Positions 34,224 through 44,108 of a stretch of DNA of 64,000 bases are shown here, one piece after another. The notes beneath the pieces are model-generated. The model worked only from the letters and a program-made list of their open reading frames with translations. It was not told the origin of the DNA and ran no database searches. The DNA lies in contig JAWXVD010000005.1 in the NCBI GenBank assembly GCA_044425705.1, forward strand, positions 1-64,000, in the 5' to 3' direction. Each line of letters starts with the position of its first letter. The stretch's first letter is position 1. The translations under genes were made by a program, and so were the position numbers. This DNA is from JAWXVD01 sp044425705. GTDB taxonomy: Bacteria > Bacillota > Clostridia > Lachnospirales > Lachnospiraceae.

Positions 34224-34583
34224 ATGAAAGGAACTTCTATTAATACACATATGGGAAACATAGTGATAGATAAAGAAGTTATCAGTCATTATGCAGGAAG
34301 CGTTGCCATTGAGTCTTTTGGTGTTGTTGGTATGGCTGGTGTGAGCATGAAGGATGGCTTGGTTAAGTTATTAAAAATGGATAGTATTACAAGAGGCATT
34401 GTAGTAAGTATGGAAGGCAATAAGCTAATCTTAGATTTTCATGTTATTGTAGTATATGGTGTAAATATTCTTGCTGTATCTGAAAACTTAATAAGTAATG
34501 TAAAATATAAAGTAGAAGAATTTACTGGTATTGAAGTTGAAAAAATCAACATCTTTGTTGAAGGTGTACGAGTAATTGATTAG
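34224..34583 (+). CDS. Asp23/Gls24 family envelope stress-response protein (YloU-like)
   Basis: The 119-residue protein has the DUF322/Asp23 core: GNIVIDKEVISHYAGSVAIESFGVVGMAG, and YGVNILAVSENLISNVKYKVEEFTGIEVEKINIFVEGV. Family members bind membranes and affect envelope homeostasis. It is directly upstream of yloV (13 nt), as in B. subtilis yloU-yloV. The ATG follows AAGGAGGTACCAT. Its biochemical action is not known. Confidence 0.9.
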   Translation: MKGTSINTHMGNIVIDKEVISHYAGSVAIESFGVVGMAGVSMKDGLVKLLKMDSITRGIVVSMEGNKLILDFHVIVVYGVNILAVSENLISNVKYKVEEFTGIEVEKINIFVEGVRVID

Positions 34584-34596
34584 GAGGAAATAACAA

Positions 34597-36234
34597 GTGG
34601 CTTTAAATAGTATCGATGCACAGTTGTTGGCAAAGATGTTCTTAGCAGGTGCAAAAAATTTAGAATGTAAAAAAGAATGGATTAACGAATTAAATGTTTT
34701 TCCTGTTCCAGATGGTGATACTGGTACAAATATGACATTGACTATTATGGCGGCAGCCAATGAGGTTGCTGGTTTTGAAAATCCAACAATGGAACAATTA
34801 GCTAAGGCTATTTCTTCAGGATCATTGAGAGGTGCTAGAGGAAATTCTGGTGTTATTCTTTCTCAATTATTCCGTGGATTTACAAAGGTTATCAAGGAAG
34901 AGAATGAAATTACGATTCCTGTGTTAGCAAATGCCCTCGAAAAATCTGTAGAAACAGCTTATAAAGCAGTTATGAAGCCAAAGGAAGGTACCATTTTAAC
35001 AGTTGCCAAAGGTGCAGCTACAAAGGCCAGAGAACTTGTAGACGCTGGTGCTGATGACATGGCTGTTTTTATTGGAGATGTGTTAGACCATGCAGATTAT
35101 GTATTAAGTCAAACACCTGAAATGCTCCCAGTTTTAAAACAAGCAGGTGTGGTGGATTCCGGCGGACAAGGCCTCATGGAAGTGCTACGTGGTGCTTATG
35201 ATACATTCTTAGGCAAAGAAATCGATTTTACAATTACAGAAGTAACACCAATTGCCTCTACCATGACAATGGATGCTACATCAGAGGCAGATATTAAATT
35301 CGGTTATTGTACAGAATTCATCATCATGTTGACCAAAACGTTTAACATTAAGATGGAAATGGATTTTAAAGATTACTTAGAATCGATTGGTGATTCTATT
35401 GTAGTGGTTGCTGATGATGATATTGTAAAAGTTCATGTGCATACAAATGATCCGGGTATGGCGATTCAAAAGGCGTTAAAATACGGCGGTCTTGCAAACA
35501 TGAAAATTGATAATATGAGACTTGAGCATCAAGAAAAAGTCGTTAAAATGGCTGAAAAAGCTAACGCTGAAAAGAAAGAAGTAGGATTCATCGCTGTTTC
35601 TGTAGGTGATGGTATGGATGAAATCTTAACAGGTTTAGGTGTTGATTATATTATTGCTGGTGGTCAAACAATGAACCCTAGTACAGAAGATATGGTAAAC
35701 GCTATTGAAAAAGTAAATGCTGATAGTATTTTTATCTTACCTAATAACAAAAACATTATTTTAGCTGCTAATCAAGCCCAATACCTTGTTGAAGACAAGA
35801 AGATTATCGTGATTCCAACAAAAACAGTTGCACAAGGAATTACTGCAATCATAAATTATGTTCCAGATTTAACGGTAGAAGACAATGAAGCCACAATGCT
35901 TGAAGAAATTGCAAGGGTAAAAACTGGTCAAGTTACTTATGCTGTTAGAGACACTGTAATTGATGATAAGGAAATCAAAGAAGGTGACTATATGGGTATT
36001 GGTGATGATGGCATTCTTGCTGTTGATCTCGATTTGAGAACGGCTACCCTAACTATGGTTGATGAGATGATGAACGATGACTTAGAGTTAATTAGTATTT
36101 ATTACGGTGCTGATGTATCGGAAGAAGATGCTGAAGATATTCGTGAAGAAATTGAAAATAAGTATCCTGCATGTGATGTGGAATTGCAATATGGTGGTCA
36201 ACCAATTTATTATTATATTATTTCGGCAGAGTAA
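34597..36234 (+). CDS. DAK2/DegV-domain protein YloV (fatty acid kinase-like)
   Basis: The 545-residue protein has an N-terminal DAK2 (DhaL-like) ATP-binding domain with PVPDGDTGTNM and SGSLRGARGNSGVILSQ, a middle domain, and a C-terminal part. It is homologous to FakA, which phosphorylates fatty acids bound by DegV-family FakB proteins; a DegV protein is encoded at 38718. The start is GTG 34597 with GGAGGAAATAACAA, 13 nt after the gls24-like stop. A family A repeat begins at its stop codon. Lipid kinase activity is inferred from FakA. Confidence 0.88.
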   Translation: MALNSIDAQLLAKMFLAGAKNLECKKEWINELNVFPVPDGDTGTNMTLTIMAAANEVAGFENPTMEQLAKAISSGSLRGARGNSGVILSQLFRGFTKVIKEENEITIPVLANALEKSVETAYKAVMKPKEGTILTVAKGAATKARELVDAGADDMAVFIGDVLDHADYVLSQTPEMLPVLKQAGVVDSGGQGLMEVLRGAYDTFLGKEIDFTITEVTPIASTMTMDATSEADIKFGYCTEFIIMLTKTFNIKMEMDFKDYLESIGDSIVVVADDDIVKVHVHTNDPGMAIQKALKYGGLANMKIDNMRLEHQEKVVKMAEKANAEKKEVGFIAVSVGDGMDEILTGLGVDYIIAGGQTMNPSTEDMVNAIEKVNADSIFILPNNKNIILAANQAQYLVEDKKIIVIPTKTVAQGITAIINYVPDLTVEDNEATMLEEIARVKTGQVTYAVRDTVIDDKEIKEGDYMGIGDDGILAVDLDLRTATLTMVDEMMNDDLELISIYYGADVSEEDAEDIREEIENKYPACDVELQYGGQPIYYYIISAE

Positions 36235-36312
36235 AGGGTGAAAATAAATTTCCCCCCTCAGCGTTTGTGATTTCACCCTTGCAAGCAAGTGAAATCACTG
36301 GACTTAAATATG
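36233..36312 (+). repeat. Family A repeat, complete copy 3
   Basis: Hairpin 1 AGGGTGAAAATAAATTT(C) with CCCCCC in place of CACCC, linker CAGCGTTTG, hairpin 2 GTGATTTCAC...GTGAAATCAC, tail TGGACTTAAATATG. It begins at the stop of yloV. Confidence 0.9.
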
Positions 36313-36340
36313 AATAAATAGTACGATAACAATACAAAAG

Positions 36341-36372
36341 AAAGGGAGCTGAAATTTCAGTTCCTTTTTATT
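36341..36372 (+). terminator. Terminator after the yloV repeat region
   Basis: AAAGGGAGCTGAAA pairs with TTTCAGTTCCTTT, then TTATTTT. It lies 106 nt past yloV. Confidence 0.85.
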
Positions 36373-36449
36373 TTATAATTACAAGTAAAATAAACTGCCA
36401 GATAATAGGATATTCACATAAATATAGTTATTTCACGATGGGAGACTAG

Positions 36450-38540
36450 ATGAAACTTGAAGATAAGATTTTAGAGTTAAAAGGTGTGGGTGATAAAACA
36501 GCCAAATTGTTTCAAAAATTAAAAATAAATACAGTACAAGAGCTATTACAATATTATCCCAGAGAATATCAAATCTATAAGCCTAAGGTATTTTTTGAGG
36601 AAATAAAAAACGGTGAAATGTGTGCAGTTGGTGGTAAATTAAAAGCTCCTGGCTTTGCTTCTAGAAAAATCAGAAATTTAATCATATTGTCTGGAAAAAT
36701 TATTGTAGACTCCAATTGTAATCATAGGAATAAGAATATCATTCCACAAATAACGATTACTTTTTTTAATATGCCTTATATTAAAAAGACAATATTTGTT
36801 GGAAAACCATATGTTTTTTACGGTAAACTGATAGAAAAAAATGGTGAATTTATAATGGATCACCCAAAGGTATTTCAGTTAGAAGAATATGAGAAATTAC
36901 TAGGGAAAATGCAACCAATTTATATGTTGACAAAGGGATTAACTAGCAATGGTATTCAAAAGCTAGTAAAGCAATGTTTAGAACGGGAACAATTGCTAGG
37001 GGAATATTTACCTCCTGATTTGTTAAAAGCAGAAGATTTGATTTCTATTAAGGATGCCTATTCATTGATTCATTTTCCAAAGAATATAGAACAGATGACA
37101 CTTGCAAGAAAACGGTTAGCGTTTGATGAATTTTTCATCTTTATGTTATCGATCAGAAAAATGAAAGAAGAAAATAGAGGGATTCCAGTATCAAATCCCT
37201 TGCATACGGTAAAGGAAACAGATGAATTTTTGAATAAATTGCCTTATCAATTAACTCATGCACAGAAAAATGTATGGAAAGAAATGGAAAAGGATTTGAC
37301 AAGTGTGTTTGCTATGAATCGCCTTGTGCAAGGTGATGTGGGAAGTGGAAAGACAATTGTAGCTTTCTTGGGTCTATTATTAGTTGCAAAAAATGGAAGA
37401 CAAGGCTCTATCATGGCCCCTACTGAAGTGTTAGCTACCCAGCATTATGAAAATTTTGTTTCGTTAAATGAGCAATATGAGCTAGGAATCACACCGGTAC
37501 TTTTAGTAGGTTCTATGAAAGCCAAAGAAAAGAGAGAAGCTTATGGTAAAATCGCTTCTGGTGAAGCAAATATAATCGTTGGCACCCATGCTTTGATTCA
37601 AGAAAAGGTTATTTATAATGAATTAGCACTTGTTGTTACCGATGAACAACATCGTTTTGGTGTTAGACAGAGAGAAAAATTGGCTTCAAAGGGGGATTCT
37701 GTGCATGTGCTTGTGATGAGTGCCACACCGATTCCTAGAACCCTAGCTATCATTTTATATGGAGATTTGCATATATCAGTTATAGATGAAATGCCTCTTG
37801 GACGAATGCCCATTAAGAATTGCGTGGTAAACACTAGCTTTAGACCAAAAGCCTATGAATTTATTACTAGTGAAATCGATAAAGGAAGGCAAGCCTATGT
37901 GATTTGTCCAATGGTAGAAGAAGGGCAAATGGAAGAGTTAGAAAACGTAGTAGAATATACGGAAAAACTTCGTAACTACTTGCCACCGAGAATACAAATT
38001 GCCTATTTGCACGGTAAAATGAAAGCTGCTGAAAAAAATACAATTATGGATGATTTTTCTAATGGAAGAATACAGGTGTTAGTGTCTACTACGGTCATTG
38101 AAGTTGGTATTAATGTTCCTAATGCAACAGTTATGATGGTAGAAAATGCGGAGCGATTCGGACTTGCACAGCTCCATCAATTACGTGGACGTGTTGGACG
38201 AGGGAAAGAACAGTCCTATTGTATGTTCATTTCTAGTTCCGATAACAAAAAAATTATGGATCGATTATCTGTATTGAATCATTCTAATGATGGATTTTTT
38301 ATCGCCAATGAAGATTTAAAATCAAGAGGACCTGGAGATTTGTTTGGAATTAGACAAAGTGGACAGTTAGAATTTAAGATTGCGGATATTTATCAAGATA
38401 GCAATTTATTGATTCATGTAAGCCACTTGGTTGATGGTATTTTAGCTGAGGATCCAGAGTTGTTAATGGAGGAACATGCTGGTATAAAATCCTTATTAGA
38501 ACGACAACTAACTTCCAATATAGAATTCCATACACTATAA
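36450..38540 (+). CDS. recG: ATP-dependent DNA helicase RecG
   Basis: The 696-residue protein has an N-terminal wedge/OB region (KGVGDKTAKLFQKL...), Walker A GDVGSGKT at residues 295-302, the DEQHRFG box (helicase motif II) and the C-terminal helicase motifs ending in QLRGRVGRG. RecG reverses stalled forks and branch-migrates junctions. The start follows GGGAGACTAG. Downstream are a family B hairpin and degV. Confidence 0.96.
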   Translation: MKLEDKILELKGVGDKTAKLFQKLKINTVQELLQYYPREYQIYKPKVFFEEIKNGEMCAVGGKLKAPGFASRKIRNLIILSGKIIVDSNCNHRNKNIIPQITITFFNMPYIKKTIFVGKPYVFYGKLIEKNGEFIMDHPKVFQLEEYEKLLGKMQPIYMLTKGLTSNGIQKLVKQCLEREQLLGEYLPPDLLKAEDLISIKDAYSLIHFPKNIEQMTLARKRLAFDEFFIFMLSIRKMKEENRGIPVSNPLHTVKETDEFLNKLPYQLTHAQKNVWKEMEKDLTSVFAMNRLVQGDVGSGKTIVAFLGLLLVAKNGRQGSIMAPTEVLATQHYENFVSLNEQYELGITPVLLVGSMKAKEKREAYGKIASGEANIIVGTHALIQEKVIYNELALVVTDEQHRFGVRQREKLASKGDSVHVLVMSATPIPRTLAIILYGDLHISVIDEMPLGRMPIKNCVVNTSFRPKAYEFITSEIDKGRQAYVICPMVEEGQMEELENVVEYTEKLRNYLPPRIQIAYLHGKMKAAEKNTIMDDFSNGRIQVLVSTTVIEVGINVPNATVMMVENAERFGLAQLHQLRGRVGRGKEQSYCMFISSSDNKKIMDRLSVLNHSNDGFFIANEDLKSRGPGDLFGIRQSGQLEFKIADIYQDSNLLIHVSHLVDGILAEDPELLMEEHAGIKSLLERQLTSNIEFHTL

Positions 38541-38586
38541 CAATACTGATGATAATTTATTTTGTAAAACTGTTACTGTTTTGTAC

Positions 38587-38626
38587 ATATATGGTTACAG
38601 GTCACGTGTGAATGGTAACCATATAT
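38587..38626. repeat. Family B palindrome after recG
   Basis: ATATATGGTTAC-AGGTCACGTGTGAATG-GTAACCATATAT; an extended stem with the inner TCAC-GT-GTGA. It may end recG transcription although it lacks a T-run. Confidence 0.8.
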
Positions 38627-38644
38627 TAAATTAAACTAAATTAA

Positions 38645-38673
38645 TTGACTTTTATACAATATAATTATATTAT
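38645..38673 (+). promoter_or_regulatory. Promoter of degV
   Basis: TTGACT (38645-38650), 17 nt, TATTAT (38668-38673), about 45 nt before the TTG start. Confidence 0.5.
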
Positions 38674-38717
38674 ATATTTTATTAAAAATATATTGTGATG
38701 AAAGAAGGGTTACAAAA

Positions 38718-39578
38718 TTGAAAGTTGCAGTAATTACAGACAGTAACAGTGGTATTACACAGTATCTAGGAGAGGAACTTGGTATTTCTATTGTACCAAT
38801 GCCATTTTCTATTGATGATGAGACTTATTTTGAAGATATCACATTGACAAGAGATGAATTTTACAACAAATTAACTAGCGATGCAACAATTTTTACTTCG
38901 CAACCATCATTAGGAGATATTTTAGATTTATGGAAATCTACTTTAGAAACGTTTGATGAAATTGTATATATACCAATGAGCAGCGGGTTAAGTGGTAGCT
39001 ATGAATCAGCAGCTATGCTTGCTCATGAGTTTCAGGGAAAAGTCCAAGTAGTCAATAATTTAAGGATTTCAGTGACCTTGAAACAAGCGGTATTAGATGC
39101 CTTGTTCTTAGTAAAGGCTGGTAAAACCAGTATAGAAATCAAAGAAATTTTAGAAGAATCATCGTATCAAGCACGTATTTATATTATGGTTGACACCTTA
39201 TATTATCTAAAAAAAGGTGGTCGTATTACAGCAGCTGCTGCTGCCCTAGGCACTATGCTAAAAATCAAACCTGTTCTGCAGGTGCAAGGAACGAAATTAG
39301 ATGCCTTTGCTAAGGCAAGGACAAGCAATCAAGGAAAAACATTAATGATTAATGCCATCAAGCATGATCTTGCTACTTGTTTTGAAAATGTAGATCCGTC
39401 TTTGATAAAATTGTCAGTTGTCCATAGTCATAACGAAGAAATAGCACTAGAGTGGAAAGCAGAAATAGAAGCTTTATTTCCAGAATATGAAGTAGAGTTA
39501 GATCATCTTTCCTTAAGTGTTGCCTGTCATGTGGGACCAGGAGCCTTAGCCATAGCAGCTACAAGAATTTGTGATTAA
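38718..39578 (+). CDS. DegV family fatty-acid-binding protein
   Basis: The 286-residue protein has the DegV fold: VAVITDSNSGITQYLGEELGISIVPMPF, the TSQPSLGD segment around the fatty-acid head-group site, IPMSSGLSGSYESAA and YLKKGGRI. DegV/FakB proteins bind a fatty acid and present it to FakA-type kinases (YloV homologue at 34597). The start is TTG 38718 with AAAGAAGGG upstream. The ligand is not deducible. Confidence 0.92.
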   Translation: MKVAVITDSNSGITQYLGEELGISIVPMPFSIDDETYFEDITLTRDEFYNKLTSDATIFTSQPSLGDILDLWKSTLETFDEIVYIPMSSGLSGSYESAAMLAHEFQGKVQVVNNLRISVTLKQAVLDALFLVKAGKTSIEIKEILEESSYQARIYIMVDTLYYLKKGGRITAAAAALGTMLKIKPVLQVQGTKLDAFAKARTSNQGKTLMINAIKHDLATCFENVDPSLIKLSVVHSHNEEIALEWKAEIEALFPEYEVELDHLSLSVACHVGPGALAIAATRICD

Positions 39579-39603
39579 CCATGTATAATATATAATAAAA
39601 AGT

Positions 39604-39655
39604 TACAACCTATCATTAAAAACCAGTAATGGTATACGGTTTTAGGTTGTATTTT
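39604..39655 (+). terminator. Terminator after degV
   Basis: TACAACCTA...AAAACC pairs with GGTTTTAGGTTGTA and is followed by TTTTT. The inner loop is about 20 nt. Confidence 0.75.
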
Positions 39656-39676
39656 TGTGTCTTTTTGAATATTTGT

Positions 39677-39704
39677 TTGATTTTTAAAAGTAATATGATA
39701 TAAT
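39677..39704 (+). promoter_or_regulatory. Promoter of parEC
   Basis: TTGATT (39677-39682), 16 nt, TATAAT (39699-39704), with a leader of about 40 nt. Confidence 0.6.
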
Positions 39705-39752
39705 ACCAATCGTACATATGTTTTGTTTTATAAGAGAAAGGGGTTTGTTTTT

Positions 39753-41672
39753 ATGGCAAACAATAATTATGATGCATCAAGCATCACTGTGTTAGAAGGA
39801 TTAGAGGCAGTTAGAAAACGCCCAGGTATGTATATAGGAAGTGTTTCTACAAAGGGTTTAAATCATTTGATTTATGAAATTGTAGATAATGCGGTAGATG
39901 AACATTTAGCAGGATTTTGTAATACAATTTCTGTATTTTTAGAAGCAGATGGTTCTGCAACTATAGAAGATAATGGACGTGGTATTCCAGTAGAACTGCA
40001 TGAAAAAGGAATGAGTGCAGAAAGACTTGTTTTTACTACATTACATGCAGGTGGTAAATTCGATGATTCTGCTTATAAAACCAGCGGTGGTTTACATGGT
40101 GTAGGTTCCTCAGTTGTAAATGCATTATCTACTAGATTGACAGTACGTGTCAAAAAGAATGGACAAATTGTGGAAGATAAATACCAGCGAGGTAATCCTA
40201 TCGTTGATTTAATAGAAGGGTTGCTTCCAGTGGTTGGAAAGACCAAAGAAACAGGAACTATTGTCAATTTCTTGCCAGATGATACGATCTTCGATAAAAT
40301 TAGATTTCGTGAAGATGAAATAAAAAGTCGATTACATGAAACGGCATATTTGAATCCTAATTTAACCATAGTTTATGAAGATCGAAGAGGAAAAGAAGTT
40401 GAACATATCGAATATAGTGAACCTGAGGGAATTATCGGTTTTATAAAAGATATGAACGGTGCAAAAGAAACAGTTCATGATGTGATTTATTTAGCAGGTG
40501 AAAATGATGGGATTTCTGTTGAGGTTGCCTTTCAATATACCAATGAATTCCATGAAAATATTTCAGGATTTTGTAATAATATTTACAATGCGGAAGGTGG
40601 TACCCATCTTACTGGGTTTAAATCTATCTTTACAACGGTGATTAATAATTACGCTAGAGAATTAAATATTTTAAAGGAAAAAGATAATAATTTTACTGGT
40701 GCAGATGTGAGAAATGGGATGACAGCAGTAGTCTCTATTAAACATCCTGATCCTAGATTTGAAGGTCAGACAAAGACTAAATTAGATAATCAAGATGCAG
40801 CGAAAGTTGTAAGTAAAATTACTGGGGAAGAAATCACCAGATATTTTGATAGAAATGTAGAAATTTTAAAAAATGTGATTGGATGTGCTGAAAAAGCTGC
40901 AAAAATTAGAAAATCAGAAGAAAAAGCAAAAACAAACATGCTCACCAAACAAAAATTTTCTTTTGATTCAAACGGCAAATTAGCAAATTGTGAATCTAAA
41001 GATCAAAGTAAATGTGAATTATTTATCGTAGAAGGTGATTCTGCCGGTGGTAGTGCTAAAACAGCCAGAGATCGCTCTTTTCAAGCTATTTTACCAATTA
41101 GAGGTAAGATATTAAATGTAGAGAAGGCAAGTATCGATAAAGTATTAGCAAATGCAGAAATCAAAACTATGATTAATGCATTCGGATGTGGGTTTTCTGA
41201 AGGATTTGGCAATGATTTTGATATTACAAAATTACGATATGATAAGATTATTATTATGGCTGATGCAGATGTGGATGGTGCACATATCGCTACCTTACTA
41301 TTAACATTATTCTATCGCTTTATGCCAGAATTAATTTTCGAAGGTCATGTTTATTTGGCTATGCCACCTTTATATAAGGTGATGCCTACAAGAGGAAAAG
41401 AAGAATACTTGTACGATGATAAAGCGCTAGCAAAATATAGAAAAACACACAAATCACCATTTACCCTACAACGCTATAAAGGATTAGGTGAAATGGATGC
41501 GGAACAGCTTTGGGATACTACATTAGATCCTGAAAATAGAAGATTAAAATTAGTAGAAATAGAAGATGCAAGATACGCATCAGAAGTGACGGAAATGTTA
41601 ATGGGCTCTGATGTACCACCCAGAAAAGCATTTATTTATAAGTATGCGGCAGAAGCAGAATTAGATGTATAG
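39753..41672 (+). CDS. parE: DNA topoisomerase IV subunit B (type II topoisomerase ATPase subunit)
   Basis: The 639-residue subunit has the GHKL ATPase domain (GLEAVRKRPGMYIGS, EIVDNAVDE, GRGIPVE, TSGGLHGVGSSVVNALS) and the TOPRIM domain (EGDSAGGSAK, DADVDGAH, then RYKGLGEMDAEQLWDTT). ParE and GyrB are close; the GSSVVNALS form, size and pairing with a ParC-like gene favour topoisomerase IV. ATG 39753 follows GAAAGGGGTTTGTTTTT; a TTG at 39723 is rejected. parC follows. Confidence 0.88.
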   Translation: MANNNYDASSITVLEGLEAVRKRPGMYIGSVSTKGLNHLIYEIVDNAVDEHLAGFCNTISVFLEADGSATIEDNGRGIPVELHEKGMSAERLVFTTLHAGGKFDDSAYKTSGGLHGVGSSVVNALSTRLTVRVKKNGQIVEDKYQRGNPIVDLIEGLLPVVGKTKETGTIVNFLPDDTIFDKIRFREDEIKSRLHETAYLNPNLTIVYEDRRGKEVEHIEYSEPEGIIGFIKDMNGAKETVHDVIYLAGENDGISVEVAFQYTNEFHENISGFCNNIYNAEGGTHLTGFKSIFTTVINNYARELNILKEKDNNFTGADVRNGMTAVVSIKHPDPRFEGQTKTKLDNQDAAKVVSKITGEEITRYFDRNVEILKNVIGCAEKAAKIRKSEEKAKTNMLTKQKFSFDSNGKLANCESKDQSKCELFIVEGDSAGGSAKTARDRSFQAILPIRGKILNVEKASIDKVLANAEIKTMINAFGCGFSEGFGNDFDITKLRYDKIIIMADADVDGAHIATLLLTLFYRFMPELIFEGHVYLAMPPLYKVMPTRGKEEYLYDDKALAKYRKTHKSPFTLQRYKGLGEMDAEQLWDTTLDPENRRLKLVEIEDARYASEVTEMLMGSDVPPRKAFIYKYAAEAELDV

Positions 41673-41734
41673 GTAAATGTTAATATCATTTATATAGCAA
41701 TTTTGTTTTTTTGCTTAGTGATGGAGCATAGAGT

Positions 41735-44008
41735 GTGAATGAAGATACAGAATTGAGGTTAAGTATGCAATTACAAGAAAATATTATAAAAACGGATTAT
41801 TCCGAGGTTATGCAAAAGTCCTATATTGATTATGCTATGAGTGTTATTGTTGCTCGTGCTTTACCAGATGTTAGAGATGGACTGAAGCCAGTACAGAGAA
41901 GAACTTTATATGATATGCATGAATTAGGCATTCGCTATGACAGACCATATAGAAAAAGTGCAAGAATTGTAGGGGATACCATGGGTAAATATCATCCTCA
42001 TGGAGATAGTTCTATTTATGATTCTCTTGTAGTAATGACGCAAGCATTTAAAAAAGGAATGCCTTTAGTAGACGGACATGGAAATTTTGGTAATATCGAA
42101 GGAGATGGTGCTGCCGCCATGCGTTATACAGAAGCTAGGCTGCAGAAAGTAACACAACAAGCATTTTTATCCGATTTAGATAAAAATGTAGTTGATTTTA
42201 TTCCTAATTTTGATGAAACAGAAAAAGAGCCTAGTGTACTGCCTGTAAAATTCCCTAATTTACTAGTCAATGGGGCAGAAGGTATTGCTGTTGGTATGGC
42301 AACCAGTATTCCACCTCATAATTTGGCTGAAGTGATTGATGCTACAACAGCCTATATGAAAAATGAAGAAATTTCCACAGAGGAATTAATGAAGTATGTG
42401 CAAGGTCCAGATTTTCCTACTGGTGGAATTGTAACCAACAAAGATGAACTCCTAAGCATTTATGAAAAAGGTGCAGGAAAAATCAAAGTCCGTGGAAAAG
42501 TAGATATTGAAAAAGGTAAGGCTGGAAAAACAAATATTATTATTTCTGAAATACCATACACCATGATAGGTGCTAATATTGGAAAATTTTTAATGGATGT
42601 TGCAAATCTATCAGAAAGCAAAAAAACTACAGATATTCTAGATATTTCAAACCAATCATCCAAAGAAGGCATTCGCATTGTGATTGAGTTACGTAAGGAT
42701 GCCAATGTAGATAATTTTATCAATCTACTTTATAAGAAGACAAGATTAGAAGATACTTTTGGCGTGAATATGCTTGCTATTTCTAATGAAAGACCAGAAA
42801 CAATGGGATTAAAGCAAATTATCAAAGAAAATGTGGATTTTCAATTTGAGACAAATCGCAGAAAATATGAAAATTTATTAGAAAAAGAAATTGAAAAAAG
42901 AGAAATTCAAGAAGGTTTAATTAAAGCTTGCAATGTAATTGATTTGATTATTGAAATCTTGCGTGGCAGTAAAGATCGTAATATGGTAAAAAAATGCCTT
43001 GTTGATGGTACTGTAGAGGGTATCAAATTTAAGGCGAAAGAATCTAAAATTATGGCATCACAACTTCGTTTTACAGAGAAGCAAGCCAATGCCATTTTAG
43101 ATATGCGCCTTTACAAATTAATCGGATTAGAAGTGGAAGCTTTGATGAAAGAACATAATGAAACAGTAGCTAATATTTATCGTTATGAGGATATTCTTTC
43201 AAATAAATCATCTATGACACGTGTGATTATCAAAGAATTACTAACCATCCGGAAAGAGTTTGCAAAACCTAGACAAACAGTAATAGACAATTGTAAAGAA
43301 GCAGTATTTGAAGAAAAGCCAGTACAAGAAATGGAATTGGTTTTCTTAATGGATCGCTTTGGCTATGCAAAAACAGTAGATGTAGCTACTTATGAGAGAA
43401 ATAAAGATGCCGCCGATTCAGAAAATAAATATGTATTCCGTTGTATAAACACTGGTAAGATTTATATTTTTACCAATACTGGACAATTACATTCTCTGAA
43501 AGTAAAAGATTTACCATTAGGGAAGTTCAGAGACAAAGGGGTTCCTATTGATAATGTAGGGAATTTCTCTTCTGAAAAAGAACAATTAGTTTTCATTACT
43601 AGTCAATTAGAATTAGGAGATAGCAAATTATTATTCATGACTCAAAAATCCATGGTGAAAATAGTGGATGGAAGTGAGTTTGATGTAGCCAAACGAAGTG
43701 TTGCTGCAACGAAATTAATGGAAGAAGATGAAGTCGTTCATATCGGCATTGTGAAAGAACAAAAAAATATTGTATTACAGACCCAAGGTGGCTATTTCTT
43801 GAGATTTTCTATAGAAGAGATACCTGAAAAGAAAAAAGGTGCAGTGGGTGTAAGAGGTATGAAATTGACAGGTCAAGATTTTGTAGAAGAAGTATATTAT
43901 ACACAAAATGGCGTTGAAAATTCTACTATTTACAAATCAAAAAATATAATTCTAAATCAAATAAAATTAGGAAAACGTGATACAAAAGGTGTTAAGATTA
44001 GGGTATAA
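41735..44008 (+). CDS. parC: DNA topoisomerase IV subunit A
   Basis: The 757-residue subunit has the breakage-reunion domain with YAMSVIVARALPDVRDGLKPVQRR, the catalytic tyrosine Y131 in AAMRYTEARL, and a coiled-coil tower. The C-terminal beta-pinwheel is present in reduced form (about 500-757) and lacks a canonical GyrA box (QRRGGKG), favouring ParC over GyrA. GTG 41735 has TGGAGC 8 nt upstream; ATG 41765 with GAGG is an alternative start ten codons further in. The enzyme decatenates daughter chromosomes with ParE. Confidence 0.87.
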   Translation: MNEDTELRLSMQLQENIIKTDYSEVMQKSYIDYAMSVIVARALPDVRDGLKPVQRRTLYDMHELGIRYDRPYRKSARIVGDTMGKYHPHGDSSIYDSLVVMTQAFKKGMPLVDGHGNFGNIEGDGAAAMRYTEARLQKVTQQAFLSDLDKNVVDFIPNFDETEKEPSVLPVKFPNLLVNGAEGIAVGMATSIPPHNLAEVIDATTAYMKNEEISTEELMKYVQGPDFPTGGIVTNKDELLSIYEKGAGKIKVRGKVDIEKGKAGKTNIIISEIPYTMIGANIGKFLMDVANLSESKKTTDILDISNQSSKEGIRIVIELRKDANVDNFINLLYKKTRLEDTFGVNMLAISNERPETMGLKQIIKENVDFQFETNRRKYENLLEKEIEKREIQEGLIKACNVIDLIIEILRGSKDRNMVKKCLVDGTVEGIKFKAKESKIMASQLRFTEKQANAILDMRLYKLIGLEVEALMKEHNETVANIYRYEDILSNKSSMTRVIIKELLTIRKEFAKPRQTVIDNCKEAVFEEKPVQEMELVFLMDRFGYAKTVDVATYERNKDAADSENKYVFRCINTGKIYIFTNTGQLHSLKVKDLPLGKFRDKGVPIDNVGNFSSEKEQLVFITSQLELGDSKLLFMTQKSMVKIVDGSEFDVAKRSVAATKLMEEDEVVHIGIVKEQKNIVLQTQGGYFLRFSIEEIPEKKKGAVGVRGMKLTGQDFVEEVYYTQNGVENSTIYKSKNIILNQIKLGKRDTKGVKIRV

Positions 44009-44108
44009 ATAAAAGTTACAGCTGGCACATGAGCAACAAAATTATTTGCATTTTTTGGAAAAATATTTTATACTTAAATCACATGATTTGAAGGAAGGAT
44101 ACAATAAT

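Noticed and set aside
41735..44008. gyrA identity for the type II topoisomerase A subunit
   Set aside because: No GyrA box and paired with a ParE-like gene; parC is more likely, though not proven without the dnaA-region gyrBA.
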